Positions 1 to 11,865 of a stretch of 64,000 nt of DNA are shown in pieces. The notes beneath the pieces were generated by a model, which worked only from the letters and a program-made list of their open reading frames with translations, was not told where the DNA came from and searched no databases. The position numbers and the translations under genes are program-made. Position 1 is the first letter of the stretch; each line of letters opens with the position of its first letter. Source of the DNA: Balaenoptera acutorostrata (lineage: Eukaryota; Chordata; Mammalia; Artiodactyla; Balaenopteridae); contig NC_080067.1 of the NCBI RefSeq assembly GCF_949987535.1, forward strand, positions 76,037,985 to 76,101,984, written 5' to 3'.

Positions 1-3000
1 CAACAGAATTATGTATGGGGTTATTTAGGATATGTTAATTTCAATTCATGCATTAAAACCCATATGAAACTTTTAGGAGAATTGCTGATGTAGAATAACA
101 TGCATTGTTGTGTATTTATATTCATATGTTAACCTGATATTGTCTTACTCTTCACTTTTTTCATCTTTTGAAATTAGTAAGATAACTGATTCCTTGGAAG
201 TTTTTTTTTTTTTTAATAATAACCTAGATAAATAAATATCTGGAAAAAATACTCCATGAACATTTAAAAATTAAATGATGAAGGTTATTATGGTTTTAAA
301 TCATTGAGGTAAATAATTTTATGTTTTTTGGGGAAGCAGGAAGAAAGTAATTCCTATGTGTAGATTTCCATCTTGTTTCCTGTCCTTCAACTTTGAGCTT
401 TTTACATGATATTCCAAGTTTTAATTATATTTCAAAAGATTTTTTTTCTTTTGTCTTTTAACTTGATCTTTTGAAGAAAACATTTTTCAAAATGTGTGTG
501 TATACGTGTGTGTGTGTTTGCCTTTTAACTTGATCATTTTTGATAACCTTTTCAACTGGCATTATTTTAACCAAGAGATACCCTTGACTATACATGCTAC
601 TGGGAAGAAAAATTTGAATAGAAATTAGCCTATGATGCACAGCTTATTTTGAGCCAAGCCCTTGGCCCTTAATGCAGATAGACTTAATGTGCAGAGAAAA
701 GCTAATCTAACTGGGGAGAAGGAACCCCTGTTACAAGTATGGTGGTATGGTTTTTGAGCGACAGGATTTCTTGTTGCCTAGATCGGTTAGGGGAGGCTTG
801 CATCTCTCTTCTTTTCTGATATGGCCTAGGATTGTTTTGGTAAATGAGAATCCTGTTTAGGACCTGACAGATAATTCCCTTAAAATCCTGCTAAGGTGAT
901 AAATGGGTAGTAACTGATAAATGATCAAGAGGTCTGCAGTATAGAAGAAACAAGAGAACCGATCTCTGGGAATTTATTTATATTTACAGATTTTATTTTA
1001 TACAGTAGACATGAGAGCAAATTTATTGCTTTATTTTATAATTTACTTTGCTTGAAGATAAGTGCTGTTGTAGACTATTCTTAACTTTTCCATAATTGAT
1101 GGTGATTATCTTGCCCATTAAAAACGCACCAGTTATTTACAACTATTTGTCATAAATTAAGCCATTTTCATTATAGGTTAAATCAGATAGTATTAAATGC
1201 TAGTATAAATGTTTACTATACAGAAAAAGTATTTTCAACCTCAACTAGTGGTTTTAAATTTTATTAATATGCAGCATTATGTTTTCAAGGCTTGACTGTT
1301 ACCTGTGATATTTGAAAATAATGAACTACTCAGACAAGACGCAGATAAACTGATTGTAAGAGACTTGTCTGTAAGTTGATGGTTGAATGTAAGCATGGAA
1401 AGGGAGACCTTAGCAGAAGCCTTTTTGAAATTATTCTAAAGCATCAAATTTGAAAATTTGGGCAATAATCAGAGGTGGTAGGATGGCATCCAGAGTTCAG
1501 GTGATACCTTTTTGATTGGTTCAGTCTGGTGTCTGAGAGCCCCAAGATTTAAAATGGTGCTCATGCCTTAGCTTAATGATTGTTGGGTTTATACCAAAGT
1601 TTCTGGCTAGACTTCTATTAGAAATGTAAAAGTAAATGTGAATCAGATTTTTTTTATGTGGTAATAAATTAAAAACATTTTGACTAGAAGTAAAAAGAAA
1701 AACTTGTTCTTTCTAATAAGAGAACACATCTGGAAAAGTGCTGGCAAGTAGAGGGACAATTAGGAACCTTTCTAAGTCAACTGAAGTGAAAGTGACAGGG
1801 AGTTGCAGGAACACAGATGCCAGATTGACTTGAGTCAGGCAGAATGAACCACACAATAGACAGATTACCTGTGGTTCACAGTCTGGGGTCACTAGACTTT
1901 TAGGTGTTCTGGAAAGTTGTGATTGAGGTCTTCAAAAAGCATGTATTCCCACATAATGCTACACAGGCTAACTAAACATCAAGTTTCTTTGATTTTGCCT
2001 GGATTTATATCCGTTCAGTTTGTGGACAGTAGTTAATGTTTATCAAAAGTTCTTGTACGTATTTTTGATAAATAAAAAAGGGAAAAATACTGAAACCACA
2101 TTTTAGTAAATGCTTTTAGTTAATCAAAAATTTTTAAACTTGTGTTCACTATAGAAAAATATTAGAAAGAGCCCTTAGTGTGACCTGAATAATATTCTTG
2201 AGACCTGGAGACCTTTAGAACTACCTGAAGACAAATTCGGAATTGGAGTGGCAAGCCTTTTTTAGTGAATTAATGGACTCACCTGGTTTGTAAGTCAGTA
2301 GATTTCTGTATGTCGGTCATAGTATATATAGGTGACAGGACCACTTAGTGTATCTCCTTTTTTTAGATTCAGTAACATTGTTGTGTTCTAGTGAAAGTTA
2401 ATTTGCTAAATGAGACATTATCTGTGCTTTTGTTCTATCATGTTTCTGATTGCTCATAAACTTCTCATAGAAGTAAGGAATATGGTCATTCTGAAGGTTA
2501 CAAGCCCATTTATAATTTATAGAAAATATTTGAAGTCCAAATCATAAAAAGTATTGTTACCCTTTAAAAATAATCATTAAATAGTAATGCTCTTCCTTTC
2601 CATGTTACTGTAATTCTTATTTGTGTGGCTTTACTTATTTTATACCTACCCTCTGAAATATCTCTCTTCCCTTTTCTCTGCCTAATTTCCACTCATCCTG
2701 AAAGCCCAGTTCAGTTGTCACCTTTGTGACGCCTTCCATAACCATTTTAGTCCCAATAATTATTCTCTTAACAATTTAAAACATTTGACAGATGAAACAG
2801 TATTTACTTTGGCTTTCATTCTTACTGTTTAATAGGCTATTTCTATCACAAAATCTCTGTTCTCAGAGCACCTAGGATAATGCTGAACTCTTAACACAAT
2901 TTGTCCGTTGAGTTAACTCAGTAAAGGTCTAATTTAAAGTAAGCAAATTTGATTAATGCTAACAAGAGTGGGCCCAAAGATTTTATGTAATGTATCTTTT

Positions 3001-3710
3001 TGCTCTGATTACCTTTGAATTTCTCCTGGCCTTCAATATTTGACAACTGTTGAGGAGAGCAAGAATGTGAAGGTAGCACTTATACTCGGAATTCTGAGTT
3101 GTAACAAAGCAGTGTTGCTTAAGTAGGACTTACATTTCTGGGATTCCTCATGCAACAAATAATGTAAACTGTGGCAAAATGAAATTCTCACAACCAGCAC
3201 CATGAAATAGCTGCAGATTCAGGAAACTTAGGTTTCCTGAGCAGCTAACAATTGGCAACTATACTTGGTTAGATACTTGTTTTATTCCTTAATAATAAGC
3301 ATATTGCATTTTTATGTCATTTAAAAAACATTAAATATATACTGTGTACATAACACTGTTTTTAGGTAATAATTTAGAACAAAGGGGATTTGGTAGAAAT
3401 TGTAATATCGATAAAAACTATTGGTAATAGACTGATTTGTTCATCTCTTAAAATTATTATTTTTAGAAATTGTCCAAATAGTAAAATAGGATACGATATT
3501 TCTCAATTGGAGCAAATTAAATAATTCAAGTAGAAAGACATACTTCTTTCTGATATCCAATAATAAACATATTTTAGTTGGCTGTAAATATATTGAGCTG
3601 AATTATATATTACTGGGAGGGAGGAAAATAGGAAAATAGATCTTTTTAGCTAATGAAATAGCAGAATTATTCAAACTTTGAAAAGTAGTTTAGTGCCTAG
3701 GAATATTTTT
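1..3710. other. OPA1 intron 5, upstream part
   Basis: AT-rich intronic DNA with no exon that I recognise; in particular no trace of exon 5. It holds a (GT)n-like tract near 490-520 and an L2-like fragment near 2690-2890. The rest shows nothing identifiable. The last 15 bases are the left target-site duplication of L1-A. Confidence 0.7.
2690..2890 (+). repeat. L2-like LINE 3' fragment
   Basis: Diverged text resembling the L2 3' end (tgtcacctttgtgacgcctt followed by an AT-rich stretch and cagagcacctaggataatg). Recognised by eye only. Confidence 0.5.
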
Positions 3711-4880
3711 TTTTTTTTCCACACACACACACTGTATTTTATTTTTACAAGAGATAGATAGACTGACACCAAGCATTGTACATGGATGACCACAACAAAA
3801 GCAACAATGATTGCAATTACCAAACATGAAACACACTTATACTATGTCATAATATTGACATTCAGTCCAGTAATCCTCCACTGTAACAGCTCCTTTACTT
3901 TGCAGTGAAAATTGATTTGTATATTCTTTTCCTCTGAGTCCTTGTGGGATTTTTTTTTTTTAATTCAGACAGAAAGTCACAAAAATTATACTCATCCTCA
4001 TCAGTTCACTCAGTCCCATGTAATTAATTTCTTTTTTTTCATCTTGATCTTTTGTTAGCAGTTTTATGAGTTCATCAGTTTTTCATTAGAGTTCTGAAAA
4101 TGCTTATTCATTCAGTTCAGCAGTACAGTCAGTTACCAGAAACCTGTACTTGTCAGAGTCTTTTCCATGAATTTCTTGAAGATGAAACTCTTTTATAGGA
4201 ACATATTTGCAAAATCATCAGAGTACACCCAGAACTGTCTGTAAATGACAAAAGACTTAAAAATGACCATGGTTAAAGATTTGATGAAAGTTCATAATAA
4301 TGCAGTTGACAAGAAAATTAGTTATTTCTGAGATATACATTTTAAAGTAATAACTAGGATTATTACTTATAACATTATACCAGAACATATAAGATTTTTA
4401 GACGTTTCCTGTAATGTCTGAAACATTTATATTAACATATTTCCATACATATTTCCATACAAATACAAATATAAGATTTTTAGAAATTTCATGTAATGTC
4501 TGAAACATTTATATTAACATATTTCCATACATATTTCCATACAAATACAAATATAAGATTTTTAGAAATTTCATGTAATGTCTGAAACATTTATATTAAC
4601 ATATTTCCATACATATTTCCATACAAATACAAATATAAGATTTTTAGAAATTTCATGTAATGTCTGAAACATTTATATTAACATATTTCCATACATATTT
4701 CCATACAAATACAAGATTTTTAGAAATTTCATGTAATGTCTGAAACATTTATATTAACATATTTCCATACATATTTCCATACAAATACAAATATAAGATT
4801 TTTAGAAATTTCATGTAATGTCTGAAACATTTATATTAACATATTTCCATACAAATAACCCAATGAAAGTTTAGTATTAG
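3711..4880 (-). other. L1-A extra 3' segment, possible 3' transduction
   Basis: About 1.17 kb between the degenerate internal A-tract that ends the L1 3' UTR (4881-4899 on this strand, T-rich) and the terminal poly(A) next to the TSD. L1-C, whose 3' UTR resembles that of L1-A, lacks it. It ends in an AATAAA-like signal (about 3735-3745) and a GT run, and contains the minisatellite. It has no recognisable coding capacity. Confidence 0.7.
4389..4859. repeat. 82-bp minisatellite, about six copies
   Basis: The units begin with ataagatttttagaaatttc (first copy slightly diverged) at 4389, 4471, 4553, 4635, 4711 and 4793. Spacing is 82, 82, 82, 76 and 82; the short one lacks six bases (acaag for ataag context), and the last copy is truncated. 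The copies are almost identical except the first (gacgtttcc for gaaatttca). Each unit contains an internal catatttccatac direct duplication. It lies inside the extra 3' segment of L1-A. Confidence 0.95.
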
Positions 4881-5087
4881 TTGTTTTGTTTGTTTTTTTA
4901 TACTGCAGGTTCTTATTAGGCATCAGTTTTATACACATCAGTGTATACATGTCAATCCCAATCGCCCAATTCAGCACATCACCATCCCCACCTCATCGCA
5001 GTTTTCCCCCCTTGGTGTCCATATGTCCATTCTCTACATCTGTGTCTCAACTTCTGCCCTGCAAACTGGCTCATCTGTACCATTTTT

Positions 5088-8000
5088 CTACGTTCCACAT
5101 ACATGCATTAACATACGATATTTGTTTTTCTCTTTCTGACTTACTTCACTCTGTATGACAGTCTCTAGATCCATCCACTTCTCAACAAATGACTCAATTT
5201 CGTTCCTTTTTATGGCTGAATAATATTCCATCGTATATATGTACCACAACTTCTTTATCCATTCGTCTGTTGATGGGCATTTAGGTTGCTTCCATGACCT
5301 GGCTATTGTAAATAGTGCTGCAATGAACATTCGGGTGCACGTGTCTTTTTGAATTACGGTTTTCTCTGGGTATATGCCCAGTAGTGGGATTGCTGGGTCA
5401 TATGGTAATTCTATTTTTAGTTTTTTAAGGAACCTCCATATTGTTCTCCATAGTGGCTGTATCAATTTACATTCCCACCAACAGTGCAAGAGGGTTCCCT
5501 TTTCTCCACACCCTCTCCAGCATTTGTTGTTTGTAGATTTTCTGATGATGCCCATTCTAACAGGAGTGAGGTGATACCTCATTGTAGTTTTGATTTGCAT
5601 TTCTCTAATAATTAGTGATGTTGAGCATCTTTTCATGTGCTTCGTGGCCGTCTGTATGTCTTCTTTGGAGAAATGTCTATTTAGGTCTTCTGCCCATTTT
5701 TGGATTGGGGTGTTTGTTTCTTTGATATTGAGCTGAATGAGCTGTTTATATATTTTGGAGATTAATCCTTTGTCCGTTGATTCATTTGCAAATATTTTCT
5801 CCCATTCTGAGGGTTGTCTTTTCGTCTTGTTTATGGTTTCCTTTGCTGTGCAAAAGCTTTGAAGTTTCATTAGGTCCCACTTGTTTATTTTTGTTTTTAT
5901 TTCCATTACTCTAGGAGGTGGATCGAAAAAGATCTTGCTGTGATTTATGTCAAAGAGTGTTCTTCCTATGTTTTCCTCTAAGAGTTTTATAGTGTCCAGT
6001 CTTATATTTAGGTCTCTAATCCATTTTGAGTTTATTTTTGTGTATGGTGTTAGGGAGTATTCTAATTTCATTCTTTTACATGTGGCTGTCCAGTTTTCCC
6101 AGCACCACTTATTGAAGAGACTGTCTTTTCTCCATTGTATATCTTTGCCTCCTTTGTCATAGATTAGTTGACCATAGGTGCGTGGGTTAATCTCTGGGCT
6201 TTCTATCTTGTTCCATTGATCTATGTTTCTGTTTTTGTGCCAGTACCATATTGTCTTGATTACTGTAGCTTTGTAGTATAGTCTGAAGTCAGGGAGTCTG
6301 ATTCCTCCAGCTCCATTTTTTTGCCTCAAGACTGCTTTGGCTATTCGGGGTCTTTTGTATCTCCATACAAATTTTAAGATGATTTGTTCTAGCTCCGTAA
6401 AAAATGCCATTGGTAATTTGATAGGGATTGCATTGAATCTGTAGATTGCTTTGGGTAGTATACTGATTTTCACAATGTTGATTCTTCCAATCCAAGAACA
6501 TGGTATATCTCTCCATCTGTTGGTATCATCTTTAATTTCTTTCATCAGTGTCTTATAGTTTTCTGCATACAGGTCTTTTGTCTCCCTAGGTAGGTTTATT
6601 CCTAGGTATTTTATTCTTTTTGTTGCAATGGTAAATGGGAGTGTTTCCATAATTTCTCTTTCAGATTTTTCATCATTAGTGTATAGGAATGCAAGAGATT
6701 TCTGTGCATTAATTTTGTAACCTGCAACTTTACCATATTCATTAATTAGCTCTAGCAGTTTTCTGGTGGCAGTTTTAGGATTCTCTATGTATAGTATCAT
6801 GTCATCCGCAAACAGTGACAGTTTTACTTCTTCTTTTCCAATTTGTATTCCTTTTATTTCTTTTTCTTCTCTGATTGCCGTGGCTAGGACTTCCAGAACT
6901 ATGTTGAATAATAGTGGTGAGAGTGGACATCCTTGTCTCGTTCCTGATCTTAGAGGAAATGCTTTCAGTTTTTCACCATTGAGAATGATGTTTGCTGTGG
7001 GTTTGTCATATATGGCCTTTATTATGTTGAGGTAGGTTCCCTCTATGCCCACTTTCTGGAGAGTTTTTATCATAAATGGGTGTTGAATTTTGTCAAAAGC
7101 TTTTTCTGCATCTATTGAGATGATCATATGGTTTTTATTCTTCAATTTGTTAATATGGTGTATCACATTGATTGATTTGCGTATATTGAAGAATCCTTGC
7201 ATCCCTGGGATAAATCCCACTTGATCGTGGTGTATGATCCTTTTAATGTGTTGTTGGATTCTGTTTGCTAGTATTTTGTTGAGGATTTTTGCATCTATAT
7301 TCATCAGTGATATTGGTCTGTAATTTTCTTTTTTTGTAGTGTCTTTGTCTGGTTTTGGTATCAGGGTGATTGTGGCCTCATAGAATGAGTTTGGGAGAGT
7401 TCCTTCCTCTGCAATTTTTTGGAAGAGTTTGAGAAGGATGGGTGTTAGCTCTTCTCTAAATGTTTGATAGAATTCACCTGTGAAGCCATCTGGTCCTGGA
7501 CTTTTGTTTGTTGGAAGATTTTTAATCACAGTTTCAATTTCATTACTTGTGATTGGTCTGTTGATATTTTCTGTTTCTTCCTGATTCAGTCTTGGAAGGT
7601 TATACCTTTCTAAGAATTTGTCCATTTCTTCCAGGTTGTCCATTTTATTGGCATAAAGTTGCTTGTAGTAGTCTCAGGATGTTTTGTATTTCTGCGGTGT
7701 CTGTTGTAACTTCTCCTTTTTCATTTCTGATTTTATTGATTTGAGTCCTCTCCCTCTTTTTCTTGATGAGTCTGGCTAATGGCTTATCAATTTTGTTTAT
7801 CTTCTCAAAGAACCAACTTTTAGTTTTATTGATCTTTGCTATTGTTTTCTTTGTTTCTATTTCATTTATTTCTGCTCTGATCTTTATGATTTCTTTCCTT
7901 CTGCTAACTTTGGGTTTTGTTTGTTCTTCTTTCTCTAGTTTCTTTAGGTGTAAGGTTAGATTGTTTACTTGAGAGTTTTCTTGTTTCTTTAGGTAGGCTT

Positions 8001-8904
8001 GTATAGCTATAAACTTCCCTCTTAGAACCGCTTTTGCTGCATCCCATAGGTTTTGGGTCGTCGTGTTTTCATTGTCATTTGTCTCTAGGTATTTTTTTAT
8101 TTCCTGTTTGATTCCTTCAGTGATCTCTTGGTTATTTAGTAACGTATTGTTTAGCCTCCATGTGTTTGTCTTTTTTACGTTTTTTTCCCTGTAATTCATT
8201 TCTAATCTCATAGCGTTGTGGTCAGAAAAGATGCTTGATATGATTTCAATTTTCTTAAATTTACTGAGGCTTGATTTGTGACCCAAGATGTGATCTATCC
8301 TGGAGAATGTTCCGTGTGCACTTGAGAAGAACGTGTAATCTGCCGTTCTTGGATGGAATGTCCTATATATATCAATTAAATCTATCTGGTCTATTGTGTC
8401 ATTTAAAGCTTCTGTTTCCTTATTTATTTTCATTTTGGATGATCTGTCCATTGGTGTAAGTGAGGTGTTAAAGTCCCCCAGTATTATTGTGTTACTGTCG
8501 ATTTCCTCTTTTATAGCTGTTAGCAGTTGCCTTATGTATTGAGGTGCTCCTATGTTGGGTGCATATATATTTATAATTGTTATATCTTCTTCTTGGATTG
8601 ATCCCTGGATCATTATGTAGTGTCCTTCCTTGTCTCTTGTAACATTCTTTATTTTAAAGTCTATTTTATCTGATATGAGTATAGCTACTCCAGCTTTCTT
8701 TTGATTTCCATTTGCATGGAATATCTTTTTCCATCCCCTCACTTTCAGTCTGTATGTGTCCCTAGGTCTGAAGTGGGTCTCTTGTAGACAGCATATATAT
8801 GGGTCTTGTTTTTGTATCCATTCAGCCAGTCTATGTCTTTTGGTTGGGGCATTTAATCCATTCACGTTTAAGGTAATTATCGATATGTATGTTCCTATGA
8901 CCAT
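5088..8904 (-). pseudogene. L1-A ORF2 (endonuclease/reverse transcriptase) with one frameshift
   Basis: ORF2 makes the endonuclease and reverse transcriptase for target-primed reverse transcription. The first frame (8904-7645, 419 codons) begins MVIGTYIS and has the AP-endonuclease-like motifs TLNVNG, LQETHF and SDHNAMRLE. The second (from about 7675 to 5088; the first Met-led open stretch is 7643-5088, 851 codons) has RT motifs including FADDMILY, a Cys-rich [18 protein letters not shown] knuckle and the C-terminal [11 protein letters not shown]. The two parts are separated by loss of two bases at 7675/7676 compared with L1-B and L1-C, which read through here. I see no other interruption; the total would be about 1270 codons, the normal length. 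Confidence 0.93.
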
Positions 8905-8962
8905 TTTCTTAATTGTTTTGGGTTTGTTTTTGTAGGTCCTATTCTTCTCTTGTGTTTCCCAC

Positions 8963-9868
8963 TTAGAGAAGTTCCTTTAGCATTTGTTGTAGAGCTGGTT
9001 TGGTGGTGCTGAATTCTCTTAGCTTTTGCTTGTCTGTAAAGCTTTTGATTTCTCCATCAAATCTAAATGAGATCCTTGCTGGGTAGAGTAATCTTGGTTG
9101 TAGGTTCTTCCCTTTCATCACTTTAAGTATTTCATGCCACTCCCTTCTGGCTTGCAGGGTTTCTGCTGAGAAATCAGCTGTTAACCTTATGGGGGTTCCC
9201 TTGTATGTTATTTGTCGTTTTTCCCTTGCTGCTTTCAATAATTTTTCTTTGTCTTTAATTTTTGCCACTTTGATTACTATGTGTCTCGGCGTGTTTCTCC
9301 TTGGGTTTATTCTGTATGGGACTCTCTGCGCTTCCTGGACTTGGGTGGCTATTTCCTTTCCCATGTTAGGGAAGTTTTCGATTATAATCTCTTCAAATAT
9401 TTTCTCTGGTCCTTTCTCTCTCTCTTCTCCTTCTGGGACCCCTATAATGCGAATGTTGTTGCGTTTAATGTTGTCCCAGAGGTCTCTTAGGCTGTCTTCA
9501 TTTCTTTTTATTCTTTTTTCTTTAGTCTGTTCCGCAGCAGTGAATTCCACCATTCTGTCTTCCAGGTCACTTATCCGTTCTTCTGCCTCAGTTATTCTGC
9601 TATTGATTCCTTCTAGTGTAGTTTTCATTTCAGTTATTGTACTGGTCATCTCTGTTTGTTTGTTCTTTAATTCTTCTAGGTCTTTGTTAATCATTTCTTG
9701 CATCTTCTCAATCTTTGCCTCCATTCTTATTCCGAGGTCCTGGATCATCTTCACTATCATTATTCTGAATTCTTTTTCTGGAAGGTTGCCTATCTCCACT
9801 TCATTTAGTTGTTTTTCTGGGGTTTTTTCTTGTTCCTTCATCTGGTACATAGCCCTCTGCCTTTTCAT
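8963..9868 (-). CDS. L1-A ORF1 protein (RNA-binding chaperone), intact
   Basis: 301 codons, uninterrupted, starting [10 protein letters not shown] and ending QQMLKELL. L1 ORF1p is a trimeric nucleic-acid chaperone that coats L1 RNA in the retrotransposition particle. Residues about 45-120 look like a coiled coil ([15 protein letters not shown]), about 140-240 correspond to the RRM domain ([19 protein letters not shown]), and the rest to the C-terminal domain ([27 protein letters not shown]). It is somewhat shorter than the 338-residue human protein, which is usual for variable N-termini. Whether it is expressed cannot be told. Confidence 0.93.
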   Translation of the reverse strand: MKRQRAMYQMKEQEKTPEKQLNEVEIGNLPEKEFRIMIVKMIQDLGIRMEAKIEKMQEMINKDLEELKNKQTEMTSTITEMKTTLEGINSRITEAEERISDLEDRMVEFTAAEQTKEKRIKRNEDSLRDLWDNIKRNNIRIIGVPEGEEREKGPEKIFEEIIIENFPNMGKEIATQVQEAQRVPYRINPRRNTPRHIVIKVAKIKDKEKLLKAAREKRQITYKGTPIRLTADFSAETLQARREWHEILKVMKGKNLQPRLLYPARISFRFDGEIKSFTDKQKLREFSTTKPALQQMLKELL

Positions 9869-10837
9869 CTTCTCTGTCTTTCTGTAACTGTGGTTTTTGG
9901 TCCACAGGCTGCAGGATTGTAGTTTTTCTTGCTTCTGTTGTCTGCCCTCTGGTGGTTGAGGCTATCTAAGAGGCTTGATGGGAGGCTCTGGTGGTGGGTA
10001 GAGCTGACTGTTGCTGTGGCGGTCAGAGCTCAGTAAAACCTTAATCCACTTGACTGTTGATGGGTGGGGCTGGGTTCCCTCCCTGTTGCTCTGGCGATCA
10101 GAGCCCAGTAAAACCTTAATCCACTTGACTGTTGATGGGTGGGGCTGGGTTCCCTCCCTGTTGGTTGTTTTGCCTGAGGCAACCCAACACTGGAGCCTAC
10201 CCGTGCTCTTTGGTGGGGTTAATGGCAGACTCTGGGAGGGCTCACGCCAAGGAGAACTTCCCAGGACCTCTGCTGCCAGTGTCCTTATCCCCACGGTGAA
10301 ACAGAGCCACCACTCGCCTCTGCAGGAGACCCCCCAACACCAGCAGGTACGTCTGGTTCAGTCTCCCCCAGGGTCACTGCTCCTTCCCCTGGGTCCCGAT
10401 GCACACATTACTTTGTGTGTGCCCTCCAAGAGTGGGGTCTCTGTTTCCCCCAGTCCTGTCACAGTCCTGCAATCAATTCCCACTAGACTTCAAAGTCTGA
10501 TTCTCTAGGAATTCCTCCTCCCTTTGCCGGACCCCCAGGTTGGGAAGCCTGAGGTGGGGCTCAGAACCTTCACTCCAGTGGGTGGACTTCTGTGGTATAA
10601 GTGTTCGCCAGTCTGTGAGTCACCCACCCAGCAGTTATGGGATTTGATTTTACTCTGATTGCGCCCCTCCTACCGTCTCACTGTGGCTTCTCCTCTGTCC
10701 TTGGACGTGGGGTGTCCTCCTTGGTGAAGTCCAGGGTCTTCCTGTCAATGATTGTCCAGCAGCCAGTTGTGATTCTGGTGCTCTCGCAAGAGGGAGTGAG
10801 AGCACGTCCTTCTACTCCGCCATCTTGGTTAATCCCC
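9869..10837 (-). promoter_or_regulatory. L1-A 5' UTR with a 75-bp tandem duplication
   Basis: The L1 5' UTR normally carries an internal sense promoter and often an antisense one. The 75-bp unit at 10011-10085 is repeated nearly perfectly at 10086-10160 (differences such as tggcggtcagagc versus tggcgatcagagc). The minus-strand start, with aagatggcgg near its 5' end, resembles the YY1-type start of other L1s. A plus-strand CAG|gtacgt splice-donor-like site is at 10344-10352. Confidence 0.75.
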
Positions 10838-10929
10838 CCTAGGAATATTTTTTAAATGGAAGGGGAAAGAAGTCTTCACTTTCATGAAGTTCTTTTCTGG
10901 ACCCAAGTTACTTTTAAAACTAATAAAGC

Positions 10930-11105
10930 AGGGGTTGGCAAGCTTTTCCTTAGAGGCCAGATGGTAAATATTTTAGGTTTGCAAGCCCTATGGTCTCTAG
11001 GACTACTCAGGTAGCCCACTGTACTTTGTCAACTCCTTCTCTAAAGAGTAATTTACATTTGCCCTCCAAAATATTGTAGTTTTACCATTTTCCTCATTTA
11101 AATGT
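10930..11105 (+). repeat. hAT-Charlie-type DNA transposon fragment
   Basis: Starts caggggttggcaagcttttc and continues with gccagatggtaaatatttta, text I recognise from an ancient mammalian nonautonomous hAT family. The 3' half is diverged. Exact family name not assigned. Confidence 0.6.
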
Positions 11106-11164
11106 AAATTGAACGTGAAGGGTCAAAGGCACTTTGAAAATAGTGAGACTGTAGAGCTAACAGG

Positions 11165-11375
11165 TATCAGGTGCAGACTTTGGAGTCACACTGCCTGTAT
11201 TCAGACTCTCTCCTTCCTATTTTCTGAGCTGTGTGACCTTGGATAAGTTCCTTAGCTTCTCTGAGTTTCTGGTTTCCTCTTCAGTAATAGAGGGAACCCT
11301 ACCTGATAAGGGTTATTGTGAGCATTTCGTAAAGCCCTGTAGCACAAGATCTTGGCACATGATAAAACTAAATAA
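11165..11375 (+). repeat. MIR SINE, old
   Basis: Shows the MIR core order: tttggagtcacactgcctgt, gctgtgtgaccttggataag, ctctgagtttctggtttcct, gagcatttcgtaaagc, cttggcacatgat. Diverged, as expected for this old family. Confidence 0.85.
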
Positions 11376-11786
11376 ATATTAATATGATGATAATAACAAT
11401 GATGATTATTACCATCTAACACTTTGAATTATTCCATGAGTTAGCATATTAACATTATTTGATTAATTTCCTCCCCTTTTCTTAATTCCTGTTGAATCTG
11501 TTCTGGGAATTGTGATAAGTGGGAAAATGGACTGTAGGGTTGATGTGTAGCTTATTTACAGAATAGGCAATTTTTAGGAAGCCCAATTTGGATTTTATGC
11601 TGTAAACTTTGTATGCATTTTTAGGTAAAAGTAGGTTATCATTTAATTCATTCAAGCAGCAGACATGGGCCAAGCCCTATCCTAGATGCGGCCATAACAC
11701 ATCTAATGTGTCAGGCCTTATTCTGTGTGCTAGGTATAAAAACAAACAAAGTATGGGCCCTTTAGAATACTGTTAAAAATATAGTA

Positions 11787-11863
11787 TTGGGTTGGCCAAA
11801 AAGTTCTTTTGGGTTTTTCCATATCTTACAGAAAAACCCAAACAAACTTTTTGGCCAACCCAG
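11787..11863. mobile_element. Mariner-type palindromic MITE
   Basis: 77 bp flanked by TA at 11785-11786 and 11864-11865. The ends ttgggttggccaaaaagttc and its inverted counterpart ctttttggccaacccag pair over about 35 bp, leaving a loop around ccatatcttacag, so the whole element folds as one hairpin. The TA duplication and terminal sequence place it with Tc1/mariner nonautonomous elements common in artiodactyls and cetaceans. Confidence 0.9.
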
Positions 11864-11865
11864 TA

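Larger units (their letters stand above)
3711..10837 (-). mobile_element. L1-A: full-length LINE-1 with extra 3' segment and intact ORF1
   Basis: A 7.1 kb minus-strand LINE-1. The target-site duplication cctaggaatattttt occurs at 3696-3710 and again from 10838, so both ends are certain. Reading the minus strand: a 5' UTR (10837-9869) that begins with a G run and contains aagatggcgg, ORF1 (9868-8963), a 58-nt spacer, ORF2 (8904-5088, one frameshift), a 3' UTR to about 4900, a degenerate A-rich tract (4881-4899), then about 1.17 kb of additional sequence with an 82-bp minisatellite, then AATAAA-like signal, a GT run and the terminal poly(A). Low decay of ORF1 and ORF2 indicates a recent insertion. 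It is antisense to OPA1 in intron 5. Confidence 0.95.

Noticed and set aside
4389..4859. CRISPR-like array
   Set aside because: Units are uninterrupted tandem copies without unique spacers, in a mammalian L1; it is a minisatellite.
9189..9887. Plus-strand open frame of 232 codons
   Set aside because: Antisense shadow of the intact L1-A ORF1.
10011..10508. Plus-strand open frame of 165 codons with repeats
   Set aside because: Antisense of the L1-A 5' UTR; the repeat in it is the 75-bp tandem duplication.
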